This document shows positions 43,025 to 51,758 of a stretch of DNA of 64,000 nt, in pieces. A model generated the notes under the pieces. That model searched no databases. It was not told the DNA's origin and saw only the letters and a list, made by a program, of their open reading frames with translations. The translations under genes and the position numbers were made by a program. Position 1 is the first letter of the stretch. Each line of letters opens with the position of its first letter. The stretch comes from CmP2 sp052084925 (GTDB lineage: Bacteria; Actinomycetota; Actinomycetes; Actinomycetales; Micrococcaceae): assembly GCA_052084925.1 (NCBI GenBank), contig JBQDEV010000011.1:1-64000 (forward strand), given 5' to 3'.

Positions 43025-43226
43025 TCGATGCTCCTGTACGCGGTGGTGCTGACGTGATCTGCGCGCGGGGTGCCATCGGTGCCGTCTCACGCTCAGCGAA
43101 CCCGTTCCGAGGTCTGTTTCAGTGTGAGTCAGAGGCGAGGATGAGGTGAGCTGCCGAGTGCTCCGCGTGCTTGCGCCACCAGTCTAGCCCGGTTTGGCAA
43201 GCACTGGTTCTGCGCGTCGTGCGAGG

Positions 43227-43436
43227 TTACTGTTCGTCCGAGGTTTCGTCGGGGAAGAAGAGGTCCTCGATGCGGCAGTCGAAGGTCTCGGCCAGGCGGA
43301 AGGCCAGCGGAAGCGAGGGATCGAAGCGGCCCTTTTCCAGGGAAATCACCGTCTGGCGGGACACCCCGAGCCGGTTGGCCAGAGCTTGCTGGGACCAGCC
43401 GCTGCGGGTGCGGAAGGCATGGAGGTCATTGCGCAT
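43227..43436 (-). CDS. XRE-family HTH regulator
   Basis: 69 residues, almost entirely a helix-turn-helix: RTRSGWSQQALANRLGVSRQTVISLEKGRFDPSLPLAFRLAETF, then an acidic tail. This YozG/PA0715-like type usually controls the membrane-protein gene it travels with, here overlapping its start by one base. The tandem 16-bp repeat at 43959-43990 is a candidate operator. Confidence 0.88.
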   Translation of the reverse strand: MRNDLHAFRTRSGWSQQALANRLGVSRQTVISLEKGRFDPSLPLAFRLAETFDCRIEDLFFPDETSDEQ

Positions 43437-43909
43437 CAGGATTCCTTCGCCCGGATGACCAGATAGTGTCCGACCACCGAGAACATGATGATCCCGCACA
43501 GGCCCAGCAGCACCACATCGACCGGAACCTGCCAGCGCGTCATGGCGAAGACGCCGGCACCTAGACCGGCCACGGCGAAGCAGATGCCGAGACTCGAGGC
43601 CATGGCGCGTTGCAACCACTGGCCCTCGACGGATTCCTCCGGGCGCGGGGTCGCTCCGCGCAGGGTGGAGCGGTCCACGAGTGCCGCCCACCAACCTGCA
43701 CTGGCCGGACCGAGCGTGCCTACGGTGACGGTCGCGAACAGCAACAGGGGAGCGCGCTCGGCCGTGGGGGTGAGCCAGACGGCGAGTGCTCCGATCGGTA
43801 TCGCGGTCAATAATCCAGCCGCCAGGCTGACGAGGATCAGGGTGGCCGGTCCGCCGCCGAAGCGGCTGAGGCCGAAGATGTACTTCCGAGTGGAGGTCGA
43901 GTGCTGCAT
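43436..43909 (-). CDS. membrane protein paired with an XRE regulator
   Basis: 157 residues with four hydrophobic segments (about 22-46, 53-76, 104-124 and 129-150). Function unknown. Pairs of a small XRE regulator with a four-segment membrane protein are widespread. The stop codon overlaps the start codon of the regulator gene, so translation is coupled. Confidence 0.75.
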   Translation of the reverse strand: MQHSTSTRKYIFGLSRFGGGPATLILVSLAAGLLTAIPIGALAVWLTPTAERAPLLLFATVTVGTLGPASAGWWAALVDRSTLRGATPRPEESVEGQWLQRAMASSLGICFAVAGLGAGVFAMTRWQVPVDVVLLGLCGIIMFSVVGHYLVIRAKES

Positions 43910-43958
43910 GATCTGTCCATACCTTTCTGGCAGGGGAGACGGGTAACACCATCATGCA

Positions 43959-43990
43959 GTCAAGTTTCCTTTACGTCAAGTATGCTTTAC
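43959..43990. promoter_or_regulatory. tandem 16-bp repeat, candidate operator
   Basis: GTCAAGTTTCCTTTAC and GTCAAGTATGCTTTAC lie head-to-tail with no gap (14 of 16 bases equal), 50 bp upstream of the membrane protein/XRE pair. Read on the minus strand each unit ends in TTGAC, a possible -35 element. This suits autoregulation by the XRE protein. Confidence 0.5.
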
Positions 43991-44102
43991 AGTTTCAGTG
44001 CGTCACGGCGGTGAACCCTTGCCCTTGACGTGTGCGGTTCGTCACGATGAGGTCATCCTGGTGCCGCTGTTCGGTGCCGCCAACCGTTGAAAGGATCCAG
44101 CG

Positions 44103-44522
44103 ATGAAACTGCGCTGGTACAGCATTGTCATCGATTGCCACGACGTCTCGGCGCAAGCGCGCTGGTGGGCGCAGGCTCTGGACTGGCAGGTGGTCTATGA
44201 CTCGCCGGATGAAGCTGTGATCATTCCGCAGGAGGCCCCGCCGGGCCTGGATATGAGTGAACCGGTTCCGGCTCACCGGTGGCATCATGTGCCGCCCGGA
44301 TTGGTCTTCGTGACGGTGCCGGATGACAAGACGGTGAAAAATCGCCTGCATATCGACCTGGCTCCGCACCTGGAGGACGACCGCGAGGCCCAGATTCAGC
44401 GACTCATCGACGCCGGGGCCCGCCGTGTCGACGTCGGTCAGGACGAAACGGAAGTGACGTGGACGGTGCTCGCCGATCCGGAGGGCAACGAATTCTGCGT
44501 GCTCTCGTCCCGTGACGAATAG
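44103..44522 (+). CDS. VOC-family (glyoxalase-like) protein
   Basis: 139 residues: a glyoxalase/bleomycin-resistance fold with LRWYSIVIDCHDVSAQARWWAQALDWQ and a C-terminal VLADPEGNEFCVLSS. It is common in actinobacteria as a single-domain protein of unknown substrate. ATG preceded by GAAAGGA. Confidence 0.82.
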   Translation: MKLRWYSIVIDCHDVSAQARWWAQALDWQVVYDSPDEAVIIPQEAPPGLDMSEPVPAHRWHHVPPGLVFVTVPDDKTVKNRLHIDLAPHLEDDREAQIQRLIDAGARRVDVGQDETEVTWTVLADPEGNEFCVLSSRDE

Positions 44523-44554
44523 GCAGGCCGCCGCGGCACGCTCGGGGACCGTCC

Positions 44555-45466
44555 TCAGAAGTCGTCGATGACGAGCTTCTTCATGCCCAGCATCTTCTCA
44601 AAGGCGTGGGGTCGCTCCATCAGCTCGCCCATGTTCTTCGGGTTGATCTGCCAGGAGACACCGAAGCGATCCTTGCACCACCCACACGCTTCGGCCTCAG
44701 GGTGTGCCGAAAGCTCCGCCCAGAGATGGTCGATCTCGGCTTGGTCCTCGCATTCCACGAGCAGGGAGACACCCTCGGTGAAGGTGAAGTCCTGCTCCAC
44801 GCCGGAATCGGAGGCGACGAACCACTGGCCGTCCAGGGTGAAGTCGCTGAACATCACAGATCGTGCGGTGGCTGGGCCCGTGTCCTCCTCGTAGTTCACC
44901 TTCATGCCCCAGTCCGAGCGGGGGAAGAGTGCGGTCCAGAAGTCGACGGCGTCTCGGGCGCGGTTCTGGTTCTCGCCGCCGAAGAGCAGGGCCGGCATGA
45001 TGAACGGGCGCGGGTCGCCTTCCTGGTCGGAGAGGATCAGCTGCCAGGAGACTCCGTAGCGGTCCTCGACCCAACCGTAGTGGTCGCTGAAGGGATAACT
45101 TTCGAGCGGCATCAGTGCGGTCCCACCGTCGATGAGCCCGGACCAGATGCGATCCAGGTCGGCGCGGGCCGCGGCCTCGTCGTCGTAGTCGAGCGGGTCG
45201 AAGTTGACCATGAACGAGATCGCCGGGTTGGGACGGAATTCGTCACCGGCATTCACCGCCATGAAGCGGTGCCCGCGCAGGGTGAAATCATGATTGAGCA
45301 ACTCGCCGGCCAAGGGCTCCTGAAAGTCGAGCAGGCCCTCGGTGGGGTAGTGCGTGGTGGTCAGGATGGTGGAGTCCGCTCCGAAGAGGTCGATGTAGAA
45401 GCGGACTGCTTCGTCGGCGTTGCCGTTGAACCAGAGGTGCGGCGTGATCTTCCCCACGTTTTTCAT
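44555..45466 (-). CDS. two-domain VOC protein, PhnB-like
   Basis: 303 residues from the ATG at 45464-45466. Two similar halves each follow the PhnB/3-dmu-9_3-mt pattern: TPHLWFNGNADEAVRFYIDLF with a terminal YGWVEDRYGVSWQL, and FGGENQNRARDAVDFWTALFPRS with CGWCKDRFGVSWQI. Despite the methyltransferase name sometimes given, no methyltransferase motif is present. Substrate unknown. It is convergent with the upstream VOC gene and divergent from the Nramp gene. Confidence 0.83.
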   Translation of the reverse strand: MKNVGKITPHLWFNGNADEAVRFYIDLFGADSTILTTTHYPTEGLLDFQEPLAGELLNHDFTLRGHRFMAVNAGDEFRPNPAISFMVNFDPLDYDDEAAARADLDRIWSGLIDGGTALMPLESYPFSDHYGWVEDRYGVSWQLILSDQEGDPRPFIMPALLFGGENQNRARDAVDFWTALFPRSDWGMKVNYEEDTGPATARSVMFSDFTLDGQWFVASDSGVEQDFTFTEGVSLLVECEDQAEIDHLWAELSAHPEAEACGWCKDRFGVSWQINPKNMGELMERPHAFEKMLGMKKLVIDDF

Positions 45467-45589
45467 GTACACATTCTTGCATTTGCTGGCATCGAGGGGA
45501 ATGGTCGGACCTCAAACGAATGCGAGAAGTGGCGCAAGCGTGATCTGGAACCTACTGTGAACTGCGTCATTCTTAGCAGGAGGTACACC

Positions 45590-46978
45590 ATGTCCGGTTC
45601 ATCGGGCTCTGCGGGCGCTGGAGCGTCTCGGCCATCGGCCGAGGTTCCGGCGGCCGGCACTCATATCCACAATCCCGACATCGTGGGCTTCACCGATGCC
45701 GAGATCAATGAAACCGCCATCAAACCCAAGTGGAATTCGCTGGGCCCCGGCATTGTCGCCGCCGCCACCGGTGTGGGCGCGGCCGACCTCGTCGCCACCC
45801 TCACCGCCGGTTCACGCTATGGCTACATGTTGCTGTGGGCTGTGGTTGTCGGCGTGGTGATGAAGATCGTGCTCGTCGAAGGCGTGGGACGCTACTACCT
45901 GTCCACCGGCAAGACCATCTTCCAAGGCTGGCGCACCCTGGGCTCCTGGACGAGCTGGTACTTCGGCCCGTACATCCTGATCTGGGGCTTCGTTTATGGC
46001 GCCACGGCGATGAGTTCGACGGCGCTGCCGCTGGCCGCGTTGTTCCCCGCGGTCGACATGAAGATCTTCGCGATCGCCGCCGGGCTGATCGGACTGGGCC
46101 TGGTGTGGCTGAACAAATACCGGCTCATCGAGACCCTGATGACGGTGCTCATCGCCATCATGTTCATCACCGTGCTACTCTCCGCCGCGCTGACCGTGCC
46201 CAACCTGGGCAACATCCTCACCGGACTGGTACCGCGGATCCCCTCCGAGGACGGCGCGATGTTCTACGTGCTGGCGCTGGCCGGCGGCGTGGGCGGCACC
46301 ATCACCCTGGGCGCCTACGGCTACTGGCTGCGCGAGAAGGGCTGGAACCGTCCCAAGTGGATGAAGGTGATGCGCTTCGACAACGGCACCAGTTACGTGC
46401 TCACCGGCATCTTCGTCATCGCCACCATGATCATGGGCGTGGAGCTGCTGCACTCTGCCGGTATCGCCATCTCGGCAGGTGACCGTGGTCTGCTCGATGT
46501 TTCCACGGTGCTTGCCGATCGTTATGGGGACGTTTGGTCCACGGTGTTCCTCATCGGCTTCTTCGCCGCCTCGTTCTCGTCGCTGCTGGGTGTGTGGCAC
46601 GGCGTCTCGCTGATGTTCGGCGACTTCTGGGCGAACTTCCGTCGTCCCGCTGAGGAACTGGACCAGGATGACGCCCCGTCGTTGCGCTCCAAGCAGTCCC
46701 GGTTCTACCTGCTGTGGCTGACCATCCCGCCGATGGCGCTGCTGTTCCTGGACCGGCCGATCTTCCTGATCCTGCTCTACGGCACCCTGGGTGCACTGTT
46801 CATGCCGTTCCTGGCGGTGACGCTGCTGTTCCTGAATAACCAGAAGAAGTTGGTGCCACAGCAGTTCCGCAACGGCTGGATCCGCAACATCCTGCTGGCG
46901 CTGACCGCAGCGATCTTCGTGGCTTTGGGTCTCAATGAACTGATCAACGCGCTCGCGCCGCTGTGGTCAGGGACGTAA
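45590..46978 (+). CDS. Nramp-family divalent metal transporter
   Basis: 462 residues from the ATG at 45590 (CAGGAGG at ideal spacing); a much longer frame upstream is antisense to the VOC gene. About 11 membrane segments. The N-terminal region has LGPGIVAAATGVGAADLVATL, an Nramp-like segment 1, but with GVGAAD where classical Mn/Fe transporters have the DPGN motif. This places it in the divergent Nramp-related group in which the metal-ligand motif is changed, so Mg2+, another substrate or a different ligand set is possible. A terminator follows. Confidence 0.82.
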   Translation: MSGSSGSAGAGASRPSAEVPAAGTHIHNPDIVGFTDAEINETAIKPKWNSLGPGIVAAATGVGAADLVATLTAGSRYGYMLLWAVVVGVVMKIVLVEGVGRYYLSTGKTIFQGWRTLGSWTSWYFGPYILIWGFVYGATAMSSTALPLAALFPAVDMKIFAIAAGLIGLGLVWLNKYRLIETLMTVLIAIMFITVLLSAALTVPNLGNILTGLVPRIPSEDGAMFYVLALAGGVGGTITLGAYGYWLREKGWNRPKWMKVMRFDNGTSYVLTGIFVIATMIMGVELLHSAGIAISAGDRGLLDVSTVLADRYGDVWSTVFLIGFFAASFSSLLGVWHGVSLMFGDFWANFRRPAEELDQDDAPSLRSKQSRFYLLWLTIPPMALLFLDRPIFLILLYGTLGALFMPFLAVTLLFLNNQKKLVPQQFRNGWIRNILLALTAAIFVALGLNELINALAPLWSGT

Positions 46979-47017
46979 ACAGGACACCGTCGGCGATGAA
47001 GATCTAGCCGACAACGC

Positions 47018-47053
47018 CTCGGGGCTCGAACGGTTTTCCGTTCGAGCCCCGAG
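47018..47053. terminator. 16-bp perfect hairpin between convergent genes
   Basis: CTCGGGGCTCGAACGG (47018-47033) pairs exactly with 47038-47053 around a TTTT loop, between the Nramp gene (+) and the ABC permease gene (-). Confidence 0.87.
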
Positions 47054-47079
47054 TCGTTCGTGGACTGTGCCGCCGAAAG

Positions 47080-48234
47080 CTACTTCTTCAGTGCCTGCGA
47101 CCACTTCACAGCGGCACCCATCTTGAGCACGGAGCGCTCGTAAATGAGCGACGCCAGCATGATGGCCAGCACGGCCGTGACCGCAAGTATGCCCACGGCG
47201 ACGACGTTCTCCCACATCGCCGAGCTGTCCAGATAGATGCGCATCGGCACGGCCACCGGGGCAGAGAACGGGATGTAGCTCATCACGGCCAGTACCGTCT
47301 CGTTGCTCGAGAAGGCAATGATCAGGAAGTAGGGCGTCATGATCAGCATCATGATCGGGCTGGAGGCCGAGGCCAGGTCTTCCTGGCGGGACACCAGCGA
47401 GGCGGCGGCGCCGTAGAGGGCGGCCAGGGAGATGAAGGCCAGCGTGAACAGCACCACGAACCAGAGAATCGGTTCGGTGAGGCCATCCAGGTTGAGCTGC
47501 TGCCCGTTGATCATCAGCCCGATGAGCGCGGCCAGAGCGTAGAGAGCCACCTGCCCGAAGGCCAGCACCGTGCAGGCCAGCACCTTGCCCGAGAGAATCG
47601 CACGGGCCGGAACAGTGGCCAACAGGATCTCCACGATGCGCGACTGCTTCTCCTCGACCACCGATTGGGCGATGGTCATGCCGAAGGTGATCGCCGGGAA
47701 GAAGAAGACCAGCCCGAAGCCGATGCCGATGAAGTACACGATCATCGGATTGGGGGCGTTCGGATCCAGGATCTCCACCTCCGGCATCACCGAGAGCATG
47801 TTCAGCACCGAGCCAGGGGCTTCGCGGTCGGCGATGACCTGCAGCCCGGTCGGATTGGTCTCGTCGGGCACGACGGCGTAGTCCACCTCGCCGGCGGAGA
47901 CCGCCTCGCGCGCGTCGTCGGTGCTGTCGAAGGTGACTGCTGTGAAGTCTTCGCCGAGGGCGGTGATGGTGGCTTCGGTCTGTGCCGTCACCGCGACGTC
48001 GTCGGTGGAGGTGAACATCTCGCCGAGGCGGGGACCGAGCACGGAGCCCAGCAGAATCAGCGCCAGCACGATCAGGGTGGGGGTAACGAAGCCCTTGGAC
48101 TTCAGCCGGGTGGTGATCTCGCGCTTGGCGATCACGGCCACCGCCGTCCAGAACGGGGTGCGTCCGCGGGTGCGGGACGAATCCGATCCGGAAGGCGCGC
48201 TGGGACGCGGGGGTGACGTCTGCAGGGTGCTCAT
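47080..48234 (-). CDS. ABC-2 type permease, NatB-like
   Basis: 384 residues. One N-terminal membrane segment, a large extracytoplasmic domain (about 60-170), and five C-terminal segments, the NatB/ABC2_membrane_3 layout. The conserved EKQSRIVEILLATVPARAILSGK stretch follows the second segment. It pairs with the ATPase gene, which it overlaps by 4 bp. Export of Na+, a drug or an antimicrobial peptide is typical. It is the last gene of the kinase-regulator-ABC unit. Confidence 0.88.
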   Translation of the reverse strand: MSTLQTSPPRPSAPSGSDSSRTRGRTPFWTAVAVIAKREITTRLKSKGFVTPTLIVLALILLGSVLGPRLGEMFTSTDDVAVTAQTEATITALGEDFTAVTFDSTDDAREAVSAGEVDYAVVPDETNPTGLQVIADREAPGSVLNMLSVMPEVEILDPNAPNPMIVYFIGIGFGLVFFFPAITFGMTIAQSVVEEKQSRIVEILLATVPARAILSGKVLACTVLAFGQVALYALAALIGLMINGQQLNLDGLTEPILWFVVLFTLAFISLAALYGAAASLVSRQEDLASASSPIMMLIMTPYFLIIAFSSNETVLAVMSYIPFSAPVAVPMRIYLDSSAMWENVVAVGILAVTAVLAIMLASLIYERSVLKMGAAVKWSQALKK

Positions 48235-49112
48235 CGGATCGTCTCCTTGAAGATGTCATGCAGGGTGTGGTTCACGGTGCCGAAATACTCGACCGCGCCG
48301 CGCTGCTGCGCCTGGGTGAGCACCTGGTTCGCCTGCTCGAGCGAGTCGGCAGAGAAGCGGGCCCAGCCGCCGTCGAATTCCAGGACGGTGACGCTGGTGT
48401 CTCGGATCCAGCCGGTGTCGGACGCGGAGCGGATCTCCCACTCGGGGGTGGCGGAGGCGCGCAGGATCTCCTCGCGCGTCCCGGCCGCCCGCACTTCGCC
48501 GGCGGCGACGATGACGAGCTCGTCGCAGAGCCGCTCGACCAAATCCAGTTGGTGGGAGGAGAAGAGCACCGGGGCTCCGGCATCGGCGGCGTCGCGCAGC
48601 ACCTCAACGGTGGTTTCGACCGCGACCGGGTCCAGGCCGGAGAAGGGCTCATCGAGCACCAGCGCCACCGGATCATGAATGAGGGCGGCCACGATCTGGG
48701 CTCGTTGCTGGTTGCCCAGCGAGAGCTCCTCGAGCTTGTCGTCGGCCCGCTGGTCCAGGTTCAGTCGTTCCAGCAGGTCAGCGCCGCGACGTTTCGCCTC
48801 GGCGGCCGGCATGCCGTGCAACTGGGCCAGGTACACCAGCTGCTCCAGCACCTTCATCTTGGGGTAAAGGCCGCGCTCCTCTGGCATGTAGCCCATCGCC
48901 GCCCGGTAGTCGGCGGTGATCGGGGAGCCGTCCACCTCGATGGTCCCGGAGTCGGGGGAGAGCACGCCGAGCAGGGTGCGCATGGTCGTGGTCTTGCCTG
49001 CGCCGTTGCCGCCGACGAAACCGGTCATCTGGCCTGGCTTGATGTCGAAGGTAACATCCTTCAGGACCTGGTGGTCGCCGAAGCTCTTGTTGATCGACCG
49101 TAGTGAAATCAT
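48231..49112 (-). CDS. ABC transporter ATP-binding protein
   Basis: 293 residues. Walker A GGNGAGKTTT near 38, signature LSLGNQQRAQIV near 132, Walker B ALVLDEPFSGLDP near 155 and the switch histidine in SSHQLD near 190, followed by a C-terminal extension of about 80 residues typical of NatA/CcmA-like exporters. It energises the neighbouring ABC-2 permease. Confidence 0.93.
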   Translation of the reverse strand: MISLRSINKSFGDHQVLKDVTFDIKPGQMTGFVGGNGAGKTTTMRTLLGVLSPDSGTIEVDGSPITADYRAAMGYMPEERGLYPKMKVLEQLVYLAQLHGMPAAEAKRRGADLLERLNLDQRADDKLEELSLGNQQRAQIVAALIHDPVALVLDEPFSGLDPVAVETTVEVLRDAADAGAPVLFSSHQLDLVERLCDELVIVAAGEVRAAGTREEILRASATPEWEIRSASDTGWIRDTSVTVLEFDGGWARFSADSLEQANQVLTQAQQRGAVEYFGTVNHTLHDIFKETIR

Positions 49113-49184
49113 ACTTTCAGCCTAGGCAGGCTGGGTCGATCTGGCTTCCACCCCACGGGGGAGACGGGAGGCGGAAATTCTTTC

Positions 49185-49898
49185 TCAGTTACCGTTGACC
49201 ACGCCGTGTTCGTAGGCCCAGATCACCGCGTGCAGGCGGTCCTTGACGCCGAGTTTCATCAGGATGTTGGACACGTGGGTCTTCACGGTGGCCGGGGCGA
49301 CGAAGAGCTCCTCGGCGATCTCCGAGTTCGACTTGCCTTGCGCCACCAGCACCAGGGTGTCGCGCTCGCGCTCCGTGAACCGTGAGAGATCCGGTGCGGA
49401 ATTCTCGGTGACACTCACCGGTGTCCCCGCAGCGTTTGCCGAGGAGGAGACCGACCCTTCCTCGCGGCCCAAGAATCGGGAGAGCACCCGCCCCGTCACC
49501 TCGGGTGCCAGTAGCGAGTCCCCGGCAGCGAGCTTCTGCACCGCGCTGATCAGCTCTTCTGGACCGGCGGTCTTGAGCATGAATCCGCTGGCCCCGGCCT
49601 CCAGGGTCTGGAACAGGAACTCGTCGTGGTCGAAGGTCGTCAGGATCAGCACGGCGGATCGTACTCCCTGCGCGGTGAGTCTCCGGGTGGTCTCGATGCC
49701 GTCGAGCACCGGCATCTGCACGTCCAGGCAGATCACGTCCGGGTCCAGCTCCCCGACCGCGTCCAGGGCCTCTTGGCCGTTGGAGGCTTCCCCGACCACC
49801 ACAATGCCCGGCTCGGTGTCCAGGATGGTCGCGAATCCGGTGCGGATCAGCGGCTGGTCATCGACGAGGAGCACTCGGATGGTCGCGGTGTCGGTCAT
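49185..49898 (-). CDS. response regulator, NarL/LuxR type
   Basis: 237 residues from the ATG at 49896-49898, overlapping the kinase stop by 4 bp. Receiver domain: VLLVDDQPLIRTG, phospho-Asp in VICLDVQMPVLDG, Lys in GFMLKTAGPEEL. A LuxR HTH lies in the last 65 residues (FTERERDTLVLVAQGKSNSEIAEELFVAPATVKTHVSNILMKLGVKDR). It probably controls the downstream ABC exporter genes in response to envelope stress or a drug. Confidence 0.92.
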   Translation of the reverse strand: MTDTATIRVLLVDDQPLIRTGFATILDTEPGIVVVGEASNGQEALDAVGELDPDVICLDVQMPVLDGIETTRRLTAQGVRSAVLILTTFDHDEFLFQTLEAGASGFMLKTAGPEELISAVQKLAAGDSLLAPEVTGRVLSRFLGREEGSVSSSANAAGTPVSVTENSAPDLSRFTERERDTLVLVAQGKSNSEIAEELFVAPATVKTHVSNILMKLGVKDRLHAVIWAYEHGVVNGN

Positions 49899-51139
49899 GC
49901 GCTCTCCTGTGATTTGAAGGGAACCCGGGCGCGGACGAGCCACCCGCCGCGCGATTTCGGCCCGATGTGGATGGTGGCACCGATGGCGTCGATGCGCTCG
50001 CGCATGCCCTGCAGACCGGTGCCGGTGCCCGGGCGGTGCTGGGGCTGGGCGCGACCGTCGTCGGAGACCTCCAGTTCCAGGGCCTCGGTGCCGTAGCGCA
50101 GCCGCACGTGCACGGTGGCGGTGGCTCCGGCGTGCTTGCGGGCATTGCTCAGCGCCTCCTGTGCCACCCGGTACAGGGTGAGTTCGACGGCGGGGCCCAC
50201 GGGCACCGTCTCGCCCACCTGGTCGTAGGTGACGGTCTGGGTGGTGTCGGCGGCGCGCTCAGCGAGCTCCGCCAGATCTTCCAGGCCGGGCAACGGCCCT
50301 GCGTTCCCGCCGCTGTCGCGCAGCGTGTACACCAGGGTGCGCAGGTCACCGATCGCCTCCTGCGAGGCCTCCTCAACGTGGACGAGCTGCCCGGTGGCCG
50401 CCTCCGTGCGTGGCGGATCGGTGCTCAGCAGCCGTCGGGCGGCCGCGGCGTGCACCCCCATCACGGTCACGTGATGAGCCACGACGTCGTGCAGTTCCCG
50501 GGCGATGCGCAGCCGCTCGAACTCCACGGCCTGCTCGGCGATCACCGATTGGGCGGCCTGCAGCTCCTCGTGGGCCCGCTCCAGCTCGAGCCGGTCCATG
50601 GCGGAATCCCACGCCCGGTCCCCGAAGATCCAGGCGGCGCCGAAGAACACCAGGTTGATGAGCCACTGCACCAGGATCCCGGACACCATCGGTCCGGACA
50701 CCGGCACGTCACCGGTGAGGGTCTCCAAGGTCGCCCAGGCGAGCCAGACGGCCATCAGGATGATGATGACGAGACGCACCCAGAACGCGACCCGACGTCG
50801 GTGTTCCCAGGCGCCGAGTGCGTAGAGGGCCAGGAAAACCACGACCTGCGCGCTGTTCGCTTCGAACCCGAGGAAGGCGCCCACGCAGAAGTAGACCACG
50901 CCGATCAGCGGGGCCACGATCAGCGGATACCGCCGGTAGAACACCAGGGGCAGCGCCAGCAGCCCGGAGCCGAGCATCACACCGGGGGCCGACCACTCCA
51001 TCTCGGTGTAGAACTCCGAGTAGATGCTGAGGTACCCGGCGAGCATGCCGAAGGCGGCGATGGCGAGCATCACGGTGAGGTCGGTGCGTAGCCAGTTCTC
51101 CGGCAGCGGACGGATGCTCTCGCGGGCGGGCTCGGCCAT
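49895..51139 (-). CDS. sensor histidine kinase, HisKA_3 type
   Basis: 414 residues from the ATG at 51137-51139 (GAAGGA upstream); a longer ATG frame to 51175 has no clear ribosome site. About five membrane segments occupy residues 20-170, then a coiled segment (DRLELERAHEELQAAQSVIAEQAVEFERLRIARELHDVVAHHV) carrying the phospho-His, then an ATPase domain with EALSNARKHAGAT and GTGLQGMRERIDAIG. It is the partner of the next gene. Confidence 0.9.
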   Translation of the reverse strand: MAEPARESIRPLPENWLRTDLTVMLAIAAFGMLAGYLSIYSEFYTEMEWSAPGVMLGSGLLALPLVFYRRYPLIVAPLIGVVYFCVGAFLGFEANSAQVVVFLALYALGAWEHRRRVAFWVRLVIIILMAVWLAWATLETLTGDVPVSGPMVSGILVQWLINLVFFGAAWIFGDRAWDSAMDRLELERAHEELQAAQSVIAEQAVEFERLRIARELHDVVAHHVTVMGVHAAAARRLLSTDPPRTEAATGQLVHVEEASQEAIGDLRTLVYTLRDSGGNAGPLPGLEDLAELAERAADTTQTVTYDQVGETVPVGPAVELTLYRVAQEALSNARKHAGATATVHVRLRYGTEALELEVSDDGRAQPQHRPGTGTGLQGMRERIDAIGATIHIGPKSRGGWLVRARVPFKSQESA

Positions 51140-51181
51140 CGGGGGTCCTTCGCGGTCGGGGGCTGCTGAGTTCATCCTAGG

Positions 51182-51736
51182 TCAGGCTCGCTCGGCGCGG
51201 TCGGAGACGACGGGGAGAGGCTCGCGGTCCACGGCGAAGGCCAGGTGCGGCATCTCGACTCCGCGATAGTGCTTCACGAACCGCTGGCGCACCGTCATAC
51301 CCAGCCGGATGGCCACGTTCATCGATGCCAGGTTCGTGTCGCGGACATGCGCCCACACCCGGTCCGCACCCAGGGTGGTGAAGGCGTAGTCGCGGCAGGC
51401 CCGGGCCGCCTCGGTCGCGTAGCCGTGCCCCCAGTGATCCCGGTGGAAGAGGTAGCCGACCTCGTCCACGGTGGTCTCGGGGAGGGCTCCTGGCTGCCGG
51501 GTGATCCCGCACTGACCGATGACCTGGCCGGTGGTGCGCAGCTGAACCGCCCAGAGGCCGTACCCGTCGCGCCGATAGCGCTGCCGCATCCGCGACAGCC
51601 ACGCCTTGACCAGGGCGTCGTCGAAGGCGCCCTCATAGTGGGTCATCGTGATCTCATCCTGCAGGATGGTGTGCAGCGCGGGAAGATCCTCGCCCGTCAT
51701 CTCCCGCAGCTGGAGCCGGTCGGTGCGCAGGATCAT
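51182..51736 (-). CDS. GNAT-family N-acetyltransferase, RimJ-like
   Basis: 184 residues from the ATG at 51734-51736. An Acetyltransf_3 fold: RLQLREMTGEDLPALHTIL, GQCGITRQPG, EVGYLFHRDHWGHGYATEAARA (acetyl-CoA loop) and NLASMNVAIRLGMTVRQRFV. It is related to the RimJ/RimL group that acetylates ribosomal proteins, but many members act on other amines. It lies 22 bp after the upstream gene and 42 bp before the kinase gene. Confidence 0.85.
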   Translation of the reverse strand: MILRTDRLQLREMTGEDLPALHTILQDEITMTHYEGAFDDALVKAWLSRMRQRYRRDGYGLWAVQLRTTGQVIGQCGITRQPGALPETTVDEVGYLFHRDHWGHGYATEAARACRDYAFTTLGADRVWAHVRDTNLASMNVAIRLGMTVRQRFVKHYRGVEMPHLAFAVDREPLPVVSDRAERA

Positions 51737-51758
51737 CCGGCCGTCCCCGGCGCCCGGT

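Noticed and set aside
46967..48259. 430-codon minus-strand frame over the ABC permease
   Set aside because: Same strand, other frame; Arg/Gly/His-rich. The 47080-48234 frame has the NatB membrane pattern and the ATGA overlap with the ATPase.
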